Source: an uncultured Flavobacteriales bacterium (GTDB taxonomy: Bacteria > Bacteroidota > Bacteroidia > Flavobacteriales > Crocinitomicaceae). From it: a stretch of 7,439 nt of DNA. A program made the position numbers and the translations under genes. The stretch's first letter is position 1; each line of letters starts with the position of its first letter. The DNA lies in contig CAMPIU010000144.1 in assembly GCA_946886545.1 (NCBI GenBank), positions 1-7,439 on the forward strand. Direction: 5' to 3'. The notes beneath the pieces are model-generated. The model was not told the origin of the DNA and made no database searches. It saw only the letters and a list, made by a program, of their open reading frames with translations. This document shows positions 1 to 7,156 of this stretch, piece by piece.

Positions 1-1
1 T

Positions 2-2200
2 CCACAGGTATTTATCAAGTATAACCGGGATGGAATGGCAAAATACGGCTTGAATATCGGAGATGTAAACCGCATTGTAAACACCGCTTTTGCAGGGCAA
101 ATTGCAGGGCAAGTTTACGAAGGTGAAAAGCGTTTTGACCTGGTTGTAAGGTTGGAGAATCAGCAACGTAAAAACATCACGGATATTCAGAACCTGATGA
201 TTCAAACACCTCAAAACACACAGATTCCTCTGTCTTATGTTGCTAACATTGAAGAAGTTGAAGGAGTGAATCAAATTCAGCGGGAAAATACTAAAAGAAG
301 AATTATTGTCGGTTTCAATGTCAGTGGCCGTGATGTACAATCCATCGTTCAGGAATTACAACAAAAAGTTTCCGCAAAGTTGAATTTACCCAAGGAGTAT
401 AGTATCGTTTACGGTGGTTCTTTCGAAAATATGACTGCAGCAAAAGAGCGTCTTTCAATTGTCGTTCCAATCGCACTCTTATTGATTTTTCTGCTTTTAT
501 ACTTTGCATTCAATTCGGTAAAACAAGGCTTGTTGATCTACACAGCCATTCCCTTGTCTGCCATTGGCGGAATTATTGCTCTCTGGGCAAGAGATATGCC
601 GTTCAGTATTTCGGCAGGAGTTGGTTTCATTGCGCTTTTTGGTGTGGCCGTATTAAACGGGATCTTACTGGTCAGTGAATTCAATCGCTTAAAAAAAGAA
701 GGCTGGAAAGATGTAAAACGCATTGTTATCCATGCAACAAAGTCCAAGTTGCGGGCTGTTTTAATGACTGCCCTGGTTCCTTCTTTAGGATTCATTCCAA
801 TGGCCATCAGTACAGGTGCCGGAGGTGAAGTTCAAAAACCCTTGGCCACAGTTGTCATTGGCGGATTGATCATCTCTACCATGCTGTCTTTATTTGTATT
901 GCCTATCATTTACATCATTTCTGAAAAAGGAATGAGGTATTTCAACTCAGGCAAATTACCGAAACCGGCATTGATCATTCTTTTCTTGCTTGGAAGCTTG
1001 GTTTCTCAGGCACAGCAACCCATTGATCTCACTACTGCAATTGATTCGGCGATTAAGAACAATTACTACCTCAAAGCAGCAGAAACAGAAGTGAAGTATG
1101 CACAAGCCCTCACCAAGAGCGGAATGGATATCCCACAAGCGAATGCAGGTTTAGAATATGGTCAATTTAACAGTATCAACCTGGACAATAAGTTTACCAT
1201 TTCTCAAACCATCCAGTTTCCTACTGTTTATCGCAACCAGGAAAGACTTGTCCGTACAAATATCCGAATGAGTGAGATTCATTTCTCTCAAAGATTACTG
1301 GATCTTGAGATCGAGGTCAAACGGGTGTTTTATGAAATCCTGGTTTTGGAGGAGCAACGAAAACTACTTCAGCAGGCAGATAGTATGTACGCTCATTTTC
1401 AGCAAAAAGTAAGTCAGCGCTTTGAAAGCGGTGATTTGGATATTCTTGAAAAGGCAACTGCGGACAACCAGCGAATTCAGATTTCCAATCAATTGAATCA
1501 ATTGCAGACAAGCTACGAATCATTGATTTTGCAGTTCAATATCCTTTTAAATACGGACACCGAATACAAACCTGCTGCAAACAAAAAGGGAGCTCAATAT
1601 ATACTGACTCAGATTCCGGACACACTTTCTATCGCGAATAGTCCGTCCAAACTACTTCAGGAACAGGAACTGCTATTTTCCAGACAGCAAATTCAATTGG
1701 AAAAAAGCAAACTTCTTCCCTCTTTGAGTGCCGGATTCAGCAATGCAACGATCAAGGGCTGGCAAACTCCCTATTTAAACGCAGAAGACCTCTATTTCAG
1801 CGGTACCAAAAGATTCTCATCGTTTACTTTTGGAATCGGAGTTCCCTTATTTTTTGGATCACAACAAGCTAGAATAAGAGCAAGCAGACTTGTTGAGCTT
1901 CAGAAAGAACAAGAATTGACAGCTTTGGATCAACAATTGAAGAGCCGGCTAAGCAATGCCATCAGAGTATACAATCGAATGGGGCAATTGGTGGAATCAT
2001 TTGACCAAACCATGCTTCCCAACTCAAAAACCCTTATTGATGCGGCTTCGGATAAACTGAATAGCGGAGAGATCGGATACATTGATTGGGTTGTCTTGGT
2101 GAATCAGGCGATGCAACTCAGAAGCGATTATTACCGAACCGTACAACAACTAAATGAGGCTGCATTTGAAATTGAGAAAATCAGTGCCATTAACAATTAA
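2..2200 (+). CDS. CusA/CzcA-family RND efflux pump fused to TolC-like outer membrane factor (5' partial)
   Basis: The frame is open to the left edge and continues upstream of the ATG at 35 with pump-like residues (PQVFIKYNRDG), so the ATG is internal and the gene is 5'-truncated here; 732 residues are visible. Numbering from base 2, residues 1-150 are the second periplasmic half of an RND pump, with heavy-metal-RND-like stretches (AKYGLNIGDVN, IQREN..RR, NVSGRD, YGGSFE). Five membrane helices follow at about 153-171, 176-196, 203-225, 251-271 and 282-308, matching the last five of a 12-helix pump; the third carries the typical GFIALFGVAVLNG. After a signal-peptide-like segment (about 322-337), residues 339-725 form a TolC-type protein with two OEP-like halves, each with a beta-hairpin portion (near FTISQTIQFP and FTFGIGVPLFF) and long amphipathic helices. 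Such proteins export metal ions or toxic compounds using proton motive force. The substrate cannot be read here because the metal-relay part of the pump lies outside the window. RND-TolC fusions of this kind are known in Bacteroidota. Confidence 0.93.
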   Translation, partial: PQVFIKYNRDGMAKYGLNIGDVNRIVNTAFAGQIAGQVYEGEKRFDLVVRLENQQRKNITDIQNLMIQTPQNTQIPLSYVANIEEVEGVNQIQRENTKRRIIVGFNVSGRDVQSIVQELQQKVSAKLNLPKEYSIVYGGSFENMTAAKERLSIVVPIALLLIFLLLYFAFNSVKQGLLIYTAIPLSAIGGIIALWARDMPFSISAGVGFIALFGVAVLNGILLVSEFNRLKKEGWKDVKRIVIHATKSKLRAVLMTALVPSLGFIPMAISTGAGGEVQKPLATVVIGGLIISTMLSLFVLPIIYIISEKGMRYFNSGKLPKPALIILFLLGSLVSQAQQPIDLTTAIDSAIKNNYYLKAAETEVKYAQALTKSGMDIPQANAGLEYGQFNSINLDNKFTISQTIQFPTVYRNQERLVRTNIRMSEIHFSQRLLDLEIEVKRVFYEILVLEEQRKLLQQADSMYAHFQQKVSQRFESGDLDILEKATADNQRIQISNQLNQLQTSYESLILQFNILLNTDTEYKPAANKKGAQYILTQIPDTLSIANSPSKLLQEQELLFSRQQIQLEKSKLLPSLSAGFSNATIKGWQTPYLNAEDLYFSGTKRFSSFTFGIGVPLFFGSQQARIRASRLVELQKEQELTALDQQLKSRLSNAIRVYNRMGQLVESFDQTMLPNSKTLIDAASDKLNSGEIGYIDWVVLVNQAMQLRSDYYRTVQQLNEAAFEIEKISAINN
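965..1012 (+). other. Internal signal-peptide-like segment joining pump and outer membrane factor
   Basis: After the last pump helix there is a short basic linker (RYFNSGKLPK), then a hydrophobic stretch (PALIILFLLGSLVSQA) followed by QQPIDLTTAID, the usual first helix of a TolC protein. VSQA fits a signal peptidase I site, with cleavage after codon 337, near base 1012. RND pumps end in the cytoplasm, so this segment would be correctly oriented to carry the channel domain into the periplasm. It could be cleaved to release a free outer membrane factor, or stay as a thirteenth membrane anchor. The sequence does not decide between these. Confidence 0.7.
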
Positions 2201-2210
2201 AACAACAATC

Positions 2211-3344
2211 ATGAAAATATTATCAGTTCATCTTATTCTAATCGGATTTTTGTTGCAAGCCTGCAGCAATTCAGAATCCGGAAATAAATCCGATGAGGAA
2301 GCTCTTTCAACAACTGAAAGCAATCTCATCCAATTGAATTCAAAACAAATCGAAAATGCAGACATCCTAACAGGAAAAGCTGAAATTCGGAAAATGCATC
2401 TTTCACTTCGGGTAAATGGTGTGATTGATGTCCATCCGGGCAACAGCATTTCAATTAGTGCTCCATTGGGTGGATATTTAAAAAACACTGCTCTGATTCC
2501 TGGAAAAAAAGTGAGTAAAGGAAGTGTATTAGCTGTTTTGGAGGATCAACAATACATTCAGATCCAACAAGATTATCTGACTGCTAAAAATAAGCTGAAG
2601 CTACTGGAAGCTGATTACAAACGTCAGAAGGAATTAAACGAAACAAAGGCGGCCAGTGATAAAACGCTTCAACAAGTTCAAAATGAGTATAGCAATCAAC
2701 GCATTTTGGTGCGTTCTTTATCTGAACAATTGCGTTTAATCGGTCTGAACCCGGAAAAACTGACTGAAAGCTCCATATCACGCATTGTAGCTATCCACTC
2801 TCCTATTTCAGGATATGTTTCTAAAGTCAATGTCAACATCGGAAAGTATGTCACTCCATCGGATGTTCTTTTTGAATTAATCAATCCGGAAGACGTGTGT
2901 GTGAACCTGACTATTTTTGAAAACGATGCATCACGGATTGCAATCGGCCAAAGTGTGAAACTAAAGACAATCAGTGATCCGGACAAGGAATACCTGGCAA
3001 GCATTGAATTAATTTCTCCGGCTATTGATTCGGATCGAAGCATACAGGTCCATGCTAAAATGATGAAGAAAACTGCAAATCTCTTACCCGGAACTTTTGT
3101 AAATGCAGAAGTAGAATTGAATGACACTCCGGTACTTTGTGTTCCTTCCGATGCACTTGTAAAATGGGAAAATAAAGACTATCTTTTCATAGAGGAACAA
3201 AAAGGTGTTTACCGGATGATTCCTGTCAAAATCGGAATTTCCGATGAAGGATTCACTGAAATTAAATCCAAACTTCCTGCCTCCGGAATAGTTCTCAAAA
3301 ACGCATACACCTTGCTGATGAAATTAAAAAACAGCGGGGAGTAA
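2211..3344 (+). CDS. Efflux RND periplasmic adaptor, lipoprotein (CusB/HlyD membrane-fusion family)
   Basis: This 377-residue periplasmic adaptor would bridge the RND pump and the outer membrane channel. The start at 2211 is chosen over in-frame codons further upstream because it gives an ideal lipoprotein signal: MKILS, a hydrophobic core, and lipobox LQAC with the lipidated cysteine at 18; it also avoids overlap with the previous gene. The domain order is that of the family. The lipoyl/barrel-sandwich first half is about 78-112 (ISAPLGGYL, PGKKVSKGSVLAVLED), an alpha-hairpin coiled coil about 113-185, and the lipoyl second half about 190-224 (HSPISGYVSKVNVNIGKYV). A beta-barrel follows at about 228-302 and a membrane-proximal domain at 305-375 (VPSDALVKW). 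It starts 10 bases after the pump-channel gene, so the two are surely co-transcribed. No Shine-Dalgarno is visible; the leader is A-rich as is usual in Bacteroidota. The mature N-terminus lacks the Met- or His-rich patches that would point to copper, silver or another metal. Confidence 0.93.
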   Translation: MKILSVHLILIGFLLQACSNSESGNKSDEEALSTTESNLIQLNSKQIENADILTGKAEIRKMHLSLRVNGVIDVHPGNSISISAPLGGYLKNTALIPGKKVSKGSVLAVLEDQQYIQIQQDYLTAKNKLKLLEADYKRQKELNETKAASDKTLQQVQNEYSNQRILVRSLSEQLRLIGLNPEKLTESSISRIVAIHSPISGYVSKVNVNIGKYVTPSDVLFELINPEDVCVNLTIFENDASRIAIGQSVKLKTISDPDKEYLASIELISPAIDSDRSIQVHAKMMKKTANLLPGTFVNAEVELNDTPVLCVPSDALVKWENKDYLFIEEQKGVYRMIPVKIGISDEGFTEIKSKLPASGIVLKNAYTLLMKLKNSGE

Positions 3345-3369
3345 TTACTAATATAAAATTCAAATAAGA

Positions 3370-3384
3370 GAAAGCACTGCTTTC
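3370..3384. repeat. Small perfect hairpin GAAAGC-ACT-GCTTTC
   Basis: A 6-bp perfect stem with a 3-base loop lies 26 bases after the adaptor stop codon. There is no T-run after it on the + strand (GATAAATG follows), so it is at best a weak terminator for the efflux operon. It could also act as a 3'-end-stabilising hairpin. Confidence 0.4.
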
Positions 3385-3392
3385 GATAAATG

Positions 3393-3408
3393 ATCCACGG
3401 AAGTGGAT
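3393..3408. repeat. Hairpin ATCCAC-GGAA-GTGGAT
   Basis: This is a perfect 6-bp stem with a GGAA loop, 24 bases before the ATG of the T9SS protein gene, so probably in its 5' leader or in the spacer from the previous operon. The same stem sequence recurs at 7236-7253 with a CAAA loop. The CCACGGA word inside it also recurs in the gap at 5855-5930. No T-run follows. Confidence 0.45.
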
Positions 3409-3432
3409 TGAACAAATTAAATACAACAAAAT

Positions 3433-5832
3433 ATGAAGCAAACATTTTTATCACTTAGTTTATGCTTATTACTGGGTCCGGTATTCGGACAAAGCTGGAC
3501 AGGAGCCGTCAACTCCGACTGGAATAATGCAGCCAATTGGTCGGTAAGTCCTTCAAACGGAGACAACATTGAAATTGATCCTGCAAATTACACAGGTGTT
3601 ATGGCACAGCCAATCATTAACGGAATCTCTAATTTCACTCCGGCAGAAATGCTGATCCAGAATGGAGCACAATTAACCATTTCGGGAACCCTGAACACCA
3701 CAGATCAAGTAGAAATCATTGGAGCCGGGACACAAATCACCATTACGAACAGCGGAGCTTTTTCACTGATCGGTGCAGGAAATAATGCACGGTTGATCTT
3801 TGTGGATGATTCACACCTGGAAATGACCGGCGGAAGTTTATCCAGTGCACAACGCTTGCTTTTTGAATTAGGTGCAACAGGAACTATCCATAACGGAACA
3901 GTGACAGTAGGAGAAACAATTGCATTGGTTGACGGAAGTGCTACAGGTTCCAGCAAATTGATTCAAAACGGCGGGACAATTACCACCAATGCGGAATTCG
4001 GTTTTGAGAACGAAGCGGGAATCTTCTATCCTACTTTCGAGCAAAACGGAGGAACGCTTCAAGTCAACGGCGCACTCCTTTGGCTTGGTGCAGCTCCCGG
4101 GGCCGGAAAAGGCTACTTCCGTTCAACAGGAGGTTCGGTTTTCGTGACAGGACCAATTGGAAACGATCCAACAAGTACTATGGGAATGCATTTGGAATTA
4201 AACGGTTCCAGCACAGTTTTGGAAAATTCCGGAAGCAGTGTACAATTACTGGCCGGAGATTCAATTGTTCTTGCAGACAGTGCGATATGGAAAGATCTGG
4301 GTGCTGCGATCTGGATGAATGACGGAGTAGTTTACGGAACAAGTAATACCGTTTTCCAATCTGGTAATACCACTTTTAACGGAAATCAATCCGGATTGGG
4401 GAACGCAATTTATCAACTTGGGAATTTGACCATTCCTTCCGGAAAAGCATTCAATCATGTCTTTCCTCCCGAATTACGGGTCAGCGGAAACCTCGCTATT
4501 TCCGGATCATTCAATCACAACACCAATCAATTGATCCTGAATGGATCTGATAACCAAAGCATTGACCATGCTTCCAATAACCTGGCACTGCATGGCCTAC
4601 AGGTTGAAAACCAGGCAAACGGTCCTTCAGATGGCGGATATGGAATTTCTCTCAACACAAATCTCAACATCAATTCTTCCTTAGAGTTGTATGACGGAAT
4701 CATTGTCTCTGCTCCGGGTGTTCTTGTGAAATTTGCTGATAATCTTATTTTAACCGGCGAATCAGATTCAACCTTTATAGCAGGAGCCGTTGAAAAAACA
4801 GGAAATGATGCCTTCACATTTCCGCTTGGTAGTGTTCCGGACAGGTATCGTCCTTTAACAATTACTGCTCCGACTTCCGTGAGTACTCAAATAAAAGTTG
4901 AATACCTGGATAATCCCTACAGCAGTTTAACACCTGTTGAAGTTCCAATGCAAAGTGTCAGTGCCTTTGAGTATTGGGATTTCACAAATTCAAACGCGAA
5001 CGACCTGGTTGGTGTAACCGTTGGCTGGAACAATGCCCAGGTTAGCGGACTAACCGATTGTGCTGATATTTCCTTAACAGTTTGGAACGGATCTCAATGG
5101 GCGTTTCTGCCATCAGGGACAACAGGATTATGCAATGGGGCCAATGCAGGAACACTTTACAGTTCTGGTAACTTACCGGTAAACGGCCCGGTAACGATTG
5201 GATTTACCAGCAACGTTACACAACAACAAATCACTTTGTGCGACGGGGATTCAATAGCCGTTGGACCAAATTATTATAACCAGTCAGGGACTTATTTTGA
5301 TATTCTCCAGGATATGAACGGCGACGATAGTACGGTTGTTACCGTTGTGAACGTTTTGGCTCCGATCATCAGTTCAATCACCGATAACATTACTTCCATT
5401 ACAGTAATTGCACCGACAGCAACCAGTCTGAGCTGGATCAATTGTTTGGATGGAACTCCTGCTTCCGGATCCGGCACATTTACCTTTGTTCCTTCAGCTA
5501 ATGGAACTTATGCTGTGATCGCAAGTCACAATTCATGCGCTGACACCAGCGATTGTATTGTGATCAATCAGCTGGGACTTTCAGAATTGAGCAAATCTGA
5601 ACTCAAACTTTATCCAAATCCTGTGTCACCTGATGAACGCCTGGTTATTATTTCAGACGCACGTGATTTTGTGATTCAAAGTTTGGATGGAAAGGTCATT
5701 CAGCCATTGTCTCTGCTAATTCTGGATGGAAGATGTGAAATCGAATTACCTGTTTTAAGCAGCGGAATTTACCTGATAAGAGAAAGCAACGAAGCAGGAA
5801 ACCCTCGAACAAGTCGTTTCAGAGTCGATTAA
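3433..5832 (+). CDS. Secreted T9SS type A sorting domain-containing protein
   Basis: This 799-residue extracellular protein starts with a clear signal peptide (MKQTFLSLSLCLLLGPVFGQ, cleavage near 18-20). Residues 20-37 carry the W-x-G...DWNNAANW motif common at the start of Bacteroidota secreted adhesin-like proteins. About 50-440 is a repetitive Gly/Asn/Thr-rich beta-strand region with short echoes of one unit (LIQNGGTITTNAEFG, FEQNGGTLQVNG, FRSTGGSVFVTG), suggesting a right-handed beta-helix. About 448-593 holds a module with FPLGSVPDRYRPLTI that usually precedes the tail in this group. About 598-641 resembles the CxGDS-x-xVGxxYY-x-xSGTYxD repeat of SprB-like proteins, and 645-710 is an Ig-like unit with three cysteines. 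The C-terminal sorting domain begins near LKLYPNPV (724-731) and ends FRVD, directing export through the T9SS and usually sorting-linked anchoring. No enzyme motif was recognised; a structural or adhesive role is inference. It is 88 bases from the efflux operon and convergent with the next gene. Confidence 0.9.
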   Translation: MKQTFLSLSLCLLLGPVFGQSWTGAVNSDWNNAANWSVSPSNGDNIEIDPANYTGVMAQPIINGISNFTPAEMLIQNGAQLTISGTLNTTDQVEIIGAGTQITITNSGAFSLIGAGNNARLIFVDDSHLEMTGGSLSSAQRLLFELGATGTIHNGTVTVGETIALVDGSATGSSKLIQNGGTITTNAEFGFENEAGIFYPTFEQNGGTLQVNGALLWLGAAPGAGKGYFRSTGGSVFVTGPIGNDPTSTMGMHLELNGSSTVLENSGSSVQLLAGDSIVLADSAIWKDLGAAIWMNDGVVYGTSNTVFQSGNTTFNGNQSGLGNAIYQLGNLTIPSGKAFNHVFPPELRVSGNLAISGSFNHNTNQLILNGSDNQSIDHASNNLALHGLQVENQANGPSDGGYGISLNTNLNINSSLELYDGIIVSAPGVLVKFADNLILTGESDSTFIAGAVEKTGNDAFTFPLGSVPDRYRPLTITAPTSVSTQIKVEYLDNPYSSLTPVEVPMQSVSAFEYWDFTNSNANDLVGVTVGWNNAQVSGLTDCADISLTVWNGSQWAFLPSGTTGLCNGANAGTLYSSGNLPVNGPVTIGFTSNVTQQQITLCDGDSIAVGPNYYNQSGTYFDILQDMNGDDSTVVTVVNVLAPIISSITDNITSITVIAPTATSLSWINCLDGTPASGSGTFTFVPSANGTYAVIASHNSCADTSDCIVINQLGLSELSKSELKLYPNPVSPDERLVIISDARDFVIQSLDGKVIQPLSLLILDGRCEIELPVLSSGIYLIRESNEAGNPRTSRFRVD

Positions 5833-5854
5833 TTCATATAATAATTCTTATTTC

Positions 5855-5930
5855 TCCCACGGACGGCCACGGATGAACGCTGAAGTAATCAAAAATACTC
5901 TTCTGTGTATTCTAAGGTTCTTCCGTGGGA
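5855..5930. repeat. 9-bp inverted repeat with CCACGGA direct repeats in a convergent gap
   Basis: TCCCACGGA (5855-5863) is perfectly complementary to TCCGTGGGA (5922-5930), with a 58-base loop. Pairing could continue through ATAATT (5841-5846) against AATTAT (5930-5935) if bases 5847-5855 are bulged. A second CCACGGA at 5867-5873 repeats the word in the left arm. The loop also contains a small AATAC/GTATT stem (5894-5898 with 5907-5911). The element lies between the stops of the T9SS gene and the VWA gene, where a bidirectional terminator would be expected, but neither strand has a T-run after the outer stem. Confidence 0.55.
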
Positions 5931-5952
5931 ATTATAACATGTGATTCATCAA

Positions 5953-7074
5953 TCAGTTTTCAATCTGGATAAACTTTCCGGCGCTCATCATAAACTTCAT
6001 CCCGTTCAGTTTAAAGGTTTTTCCATTCCCAAGCTGAGCGATATTGGTCAGATCTTCCTCCATGGTATGCACACTGCCTCCTGTTGCATAGGCCAGATCC
6101 AAATACAATGTATTCATGCGGTCCTTCACTCCGCAAACGACAATTTTAAGCGGAACTTTCTGCTGCTTCAGGAATTCAACCAACTTCATATCGCAGGGAT
6201 TCTCCCAGTTATCTGCAATTAAAACCACGTTGTTTTTATTCTCCGGATATTTTTTAATGGCATAGCAAACGGCTTCCAGGTCATTTTCAATATGATTTCC
6301 TTTTTCCATTGCTTTAAATGCAAGCTGGATAACTTTATCCGCATTGGATGACTCGATTGTCCAGATACCGGTAGAATCGAATGATTTGATTTGTGGATTG
6401 CTGTTTTCTTCATCATCATTGAAAAACACTATCTGCTTGAAAGTCTTCATTTTCTGATTCGCCTTTATCCAAAGTAAGATCTGTGCAGTATAAGGAGCCA
6501 TACTTCCGGTAACATCCGTTACTACGAGCATGTTTTTCCAAGTCGGCTGTCTTTCAAACACCTTCAAAAGACTCGAATCCTGCGGTGAGACTTTCTGATC
6601 CACCACATCCAGAATCAATTTGTGCTCTTCCTGGTAAGTCGGCATTTTGCGATAATAAACTACAAATCCATGGAAGTAATTCTGCATTTCGCTATTTGAT
6701 TCCACGCCCGTCTGTTTAACTATATTCCAATCGATGATCCTGCTGTTGAAAGCTTCGGGAAGCAAGATGTATAATTCCAGGATTCGTTTGCGGTTCAGTT
6801 CAGAGAAATCCGAGCCGACAGGATAATCCGAATAAACCAGGTCAACCTGAATAATGGTTTGATTTTTCAGCATGGCAACATCTTTTGGGTTTAGAATCGT
6901 GTGTTCGCCCGGTGTCATTTTGATCTTTGCTACACTGAATCCGTTTTCAATCGGTTTGTATTTGTCCACTTTTACCGTGTCATTGAAACGAATACTTTCC
7001 CGCATGGAGACCTGGGAGATGCTTGTCTTTCCTATCCAAAGAAAGAACAACAAAAGGAGGAGTCTAGTTTTCAT
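5953..7074 (-). CDS. Secreted VWA (von Willebrand factor A) domain-containing protein
   Basis: This 373-residue minus-strand protein is read from the ATG at 7074-7072. That start is preferred to an in-frame TTG at 7089 because it begins directly with a signal peptide (MKTRLLLLLFFLWIGKTSISQ). Residues about 22-175 are an uncharacterised beta-rich region. About 182-345 is a Rossmann-like VWA fold: MLVVTDVTGSM (183-192) carries the first MIDAS metal-site loop as D187-x-T189-x-S191, followed by a predicted helix, the strand QIVFFNDDE, then ENDLEAV (264-270) and VVLIADN (283-289). The usual MIDAS threonine before ENDLEAV is not obvious (the stretch reads KGNHIEN), so metal binding may be incomplete. 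No sorting tail is seen at the C-terminus (KFIQIEN), so it is probably periplasmic or surface-retained by other means. VWA domains mediate protein-protein contact; partner and pathway are unknown. It is convergent with the T9SS protein gene, 120 bases between stops. Confidence 0.85.
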   Translation of the reverse strand: MKTRLLLLLFFLWIGKTSISQVSMRESIRFNDTVKVDKYKPIENGFSVAKIKMTPGEHTILNPKDVAMLKNQTIIQVDLVYSDYPVGSDFSELNRKRILELYILLPEAFNSRIIDWNIVKQTGVESNSEMQNYFHGFVVYYRKMPTYQEEHKLILDVVDQKVSPQDSSLLKVFERQPTWKNMLVVTDVTGSMAPYTAQILLWIKANQKMKTFKQIVFFNDDEENSNPQIKSFDSTGIWTIESSNADKVIQLAFKAMEKGNHIENDLEAVCYAIKKYPENKNNVVLIADNWENPCDMKLVEFLKQQKVPLKIVVCGVKDRMNTLYLDLAYATGGSVHTMEEDLTNIAQLGNGKTFKLNGMKFMMSAGKFIQIEN

Positions 7075-7096
7075 ACTGCTATAATACAAGGAGTTG

Positions 7097-7129
7097 AAAA
7101 GGTAACAGACTCTTCATACTTTTTGCCAA
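7097..7129 (-). promoter_or_regulatory. Possible Bacteroidota-type promoter for the VWA gene
   Basis: Reading the minus strand, TACCTTTT (7104-7097) matches seven of eight positions of the Bacteroidota -7 consensus TAnnTTTG. A TTG (7129-7127) lies 22 bases upstream, slightly further than the usual spacing to the -33 element. Transcription would start near 7090, leaving a leader of about 15 bases before the ATG at 7074. The match is imperfect and AT-rich DNA gives chance hits. The perfect hairpin 7115-7144 overlaps the -33 side. Confidence 0.3.
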
Positions 7130-7144
7130 GGCTGAAAAAGTATG
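7115..7144. repeat. Perfect 10-bp inverted repeat CATACTTTTT / AAAAAGTATG
   Basis: The arms at 7115-7124 and 7135-7144 are perfectly complementary around a 10-base spacer (GCCAAGGCTG). It sits 41-70 bases upstream of the VWA start codon and overlaps the inferred -33 region. It could be an operator read as DNA, or a terminator for transcription entering from the right, although no T-run follows on the minus strand. Its arm resembles the GAAAAGTRTC segments in the neighbouring 158-bp inverted repeat. Confidence 0.6.
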
Positions 7145-7156
7145 CAAAACATCCTT

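Noticed and set aside
90..116. Direct repeat GCAGGGCAA
   Set aside because: It encodes the AGQ-x-AGQ turn of the RND pump (FAGQIAGQ), so it is coding-level repetition.
1494..1508. CAATTGAATCAATTG near-palindrome
   Set aside because: It results from Gln-Leu-Asn-Gln-Leu codons in the TolC coiled coil; no regulatory role is needed.
2154..2210. Earlier in-frame ATG for the adaptor
   Set aside because: It would overlap the previous gene by 47 bases and bury the lipoprotein signal 19 residues inside the protein. The ATG at 2211 gives a proper lipobox.
2696..3127. 143-residue minus-strand frame
   Set aside because: It is fully opposite the adaptor coding sequence, whose domains are clear on the + strand.
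4080..4322. 80-residue frame within the T9SS gene in another + frame
   Set aside because: Its Arg/Cys-rich content is typical of a shifted frame of a Gly/Asn/Ser-rich gene, and the main frame is intact.
5941..6222. 93-residue + strand frame antisense to the VWA gene
   Set aside because: It lies opposite the VWA 3' end and has no start signal or recognisable domain; it is a shadow frame.
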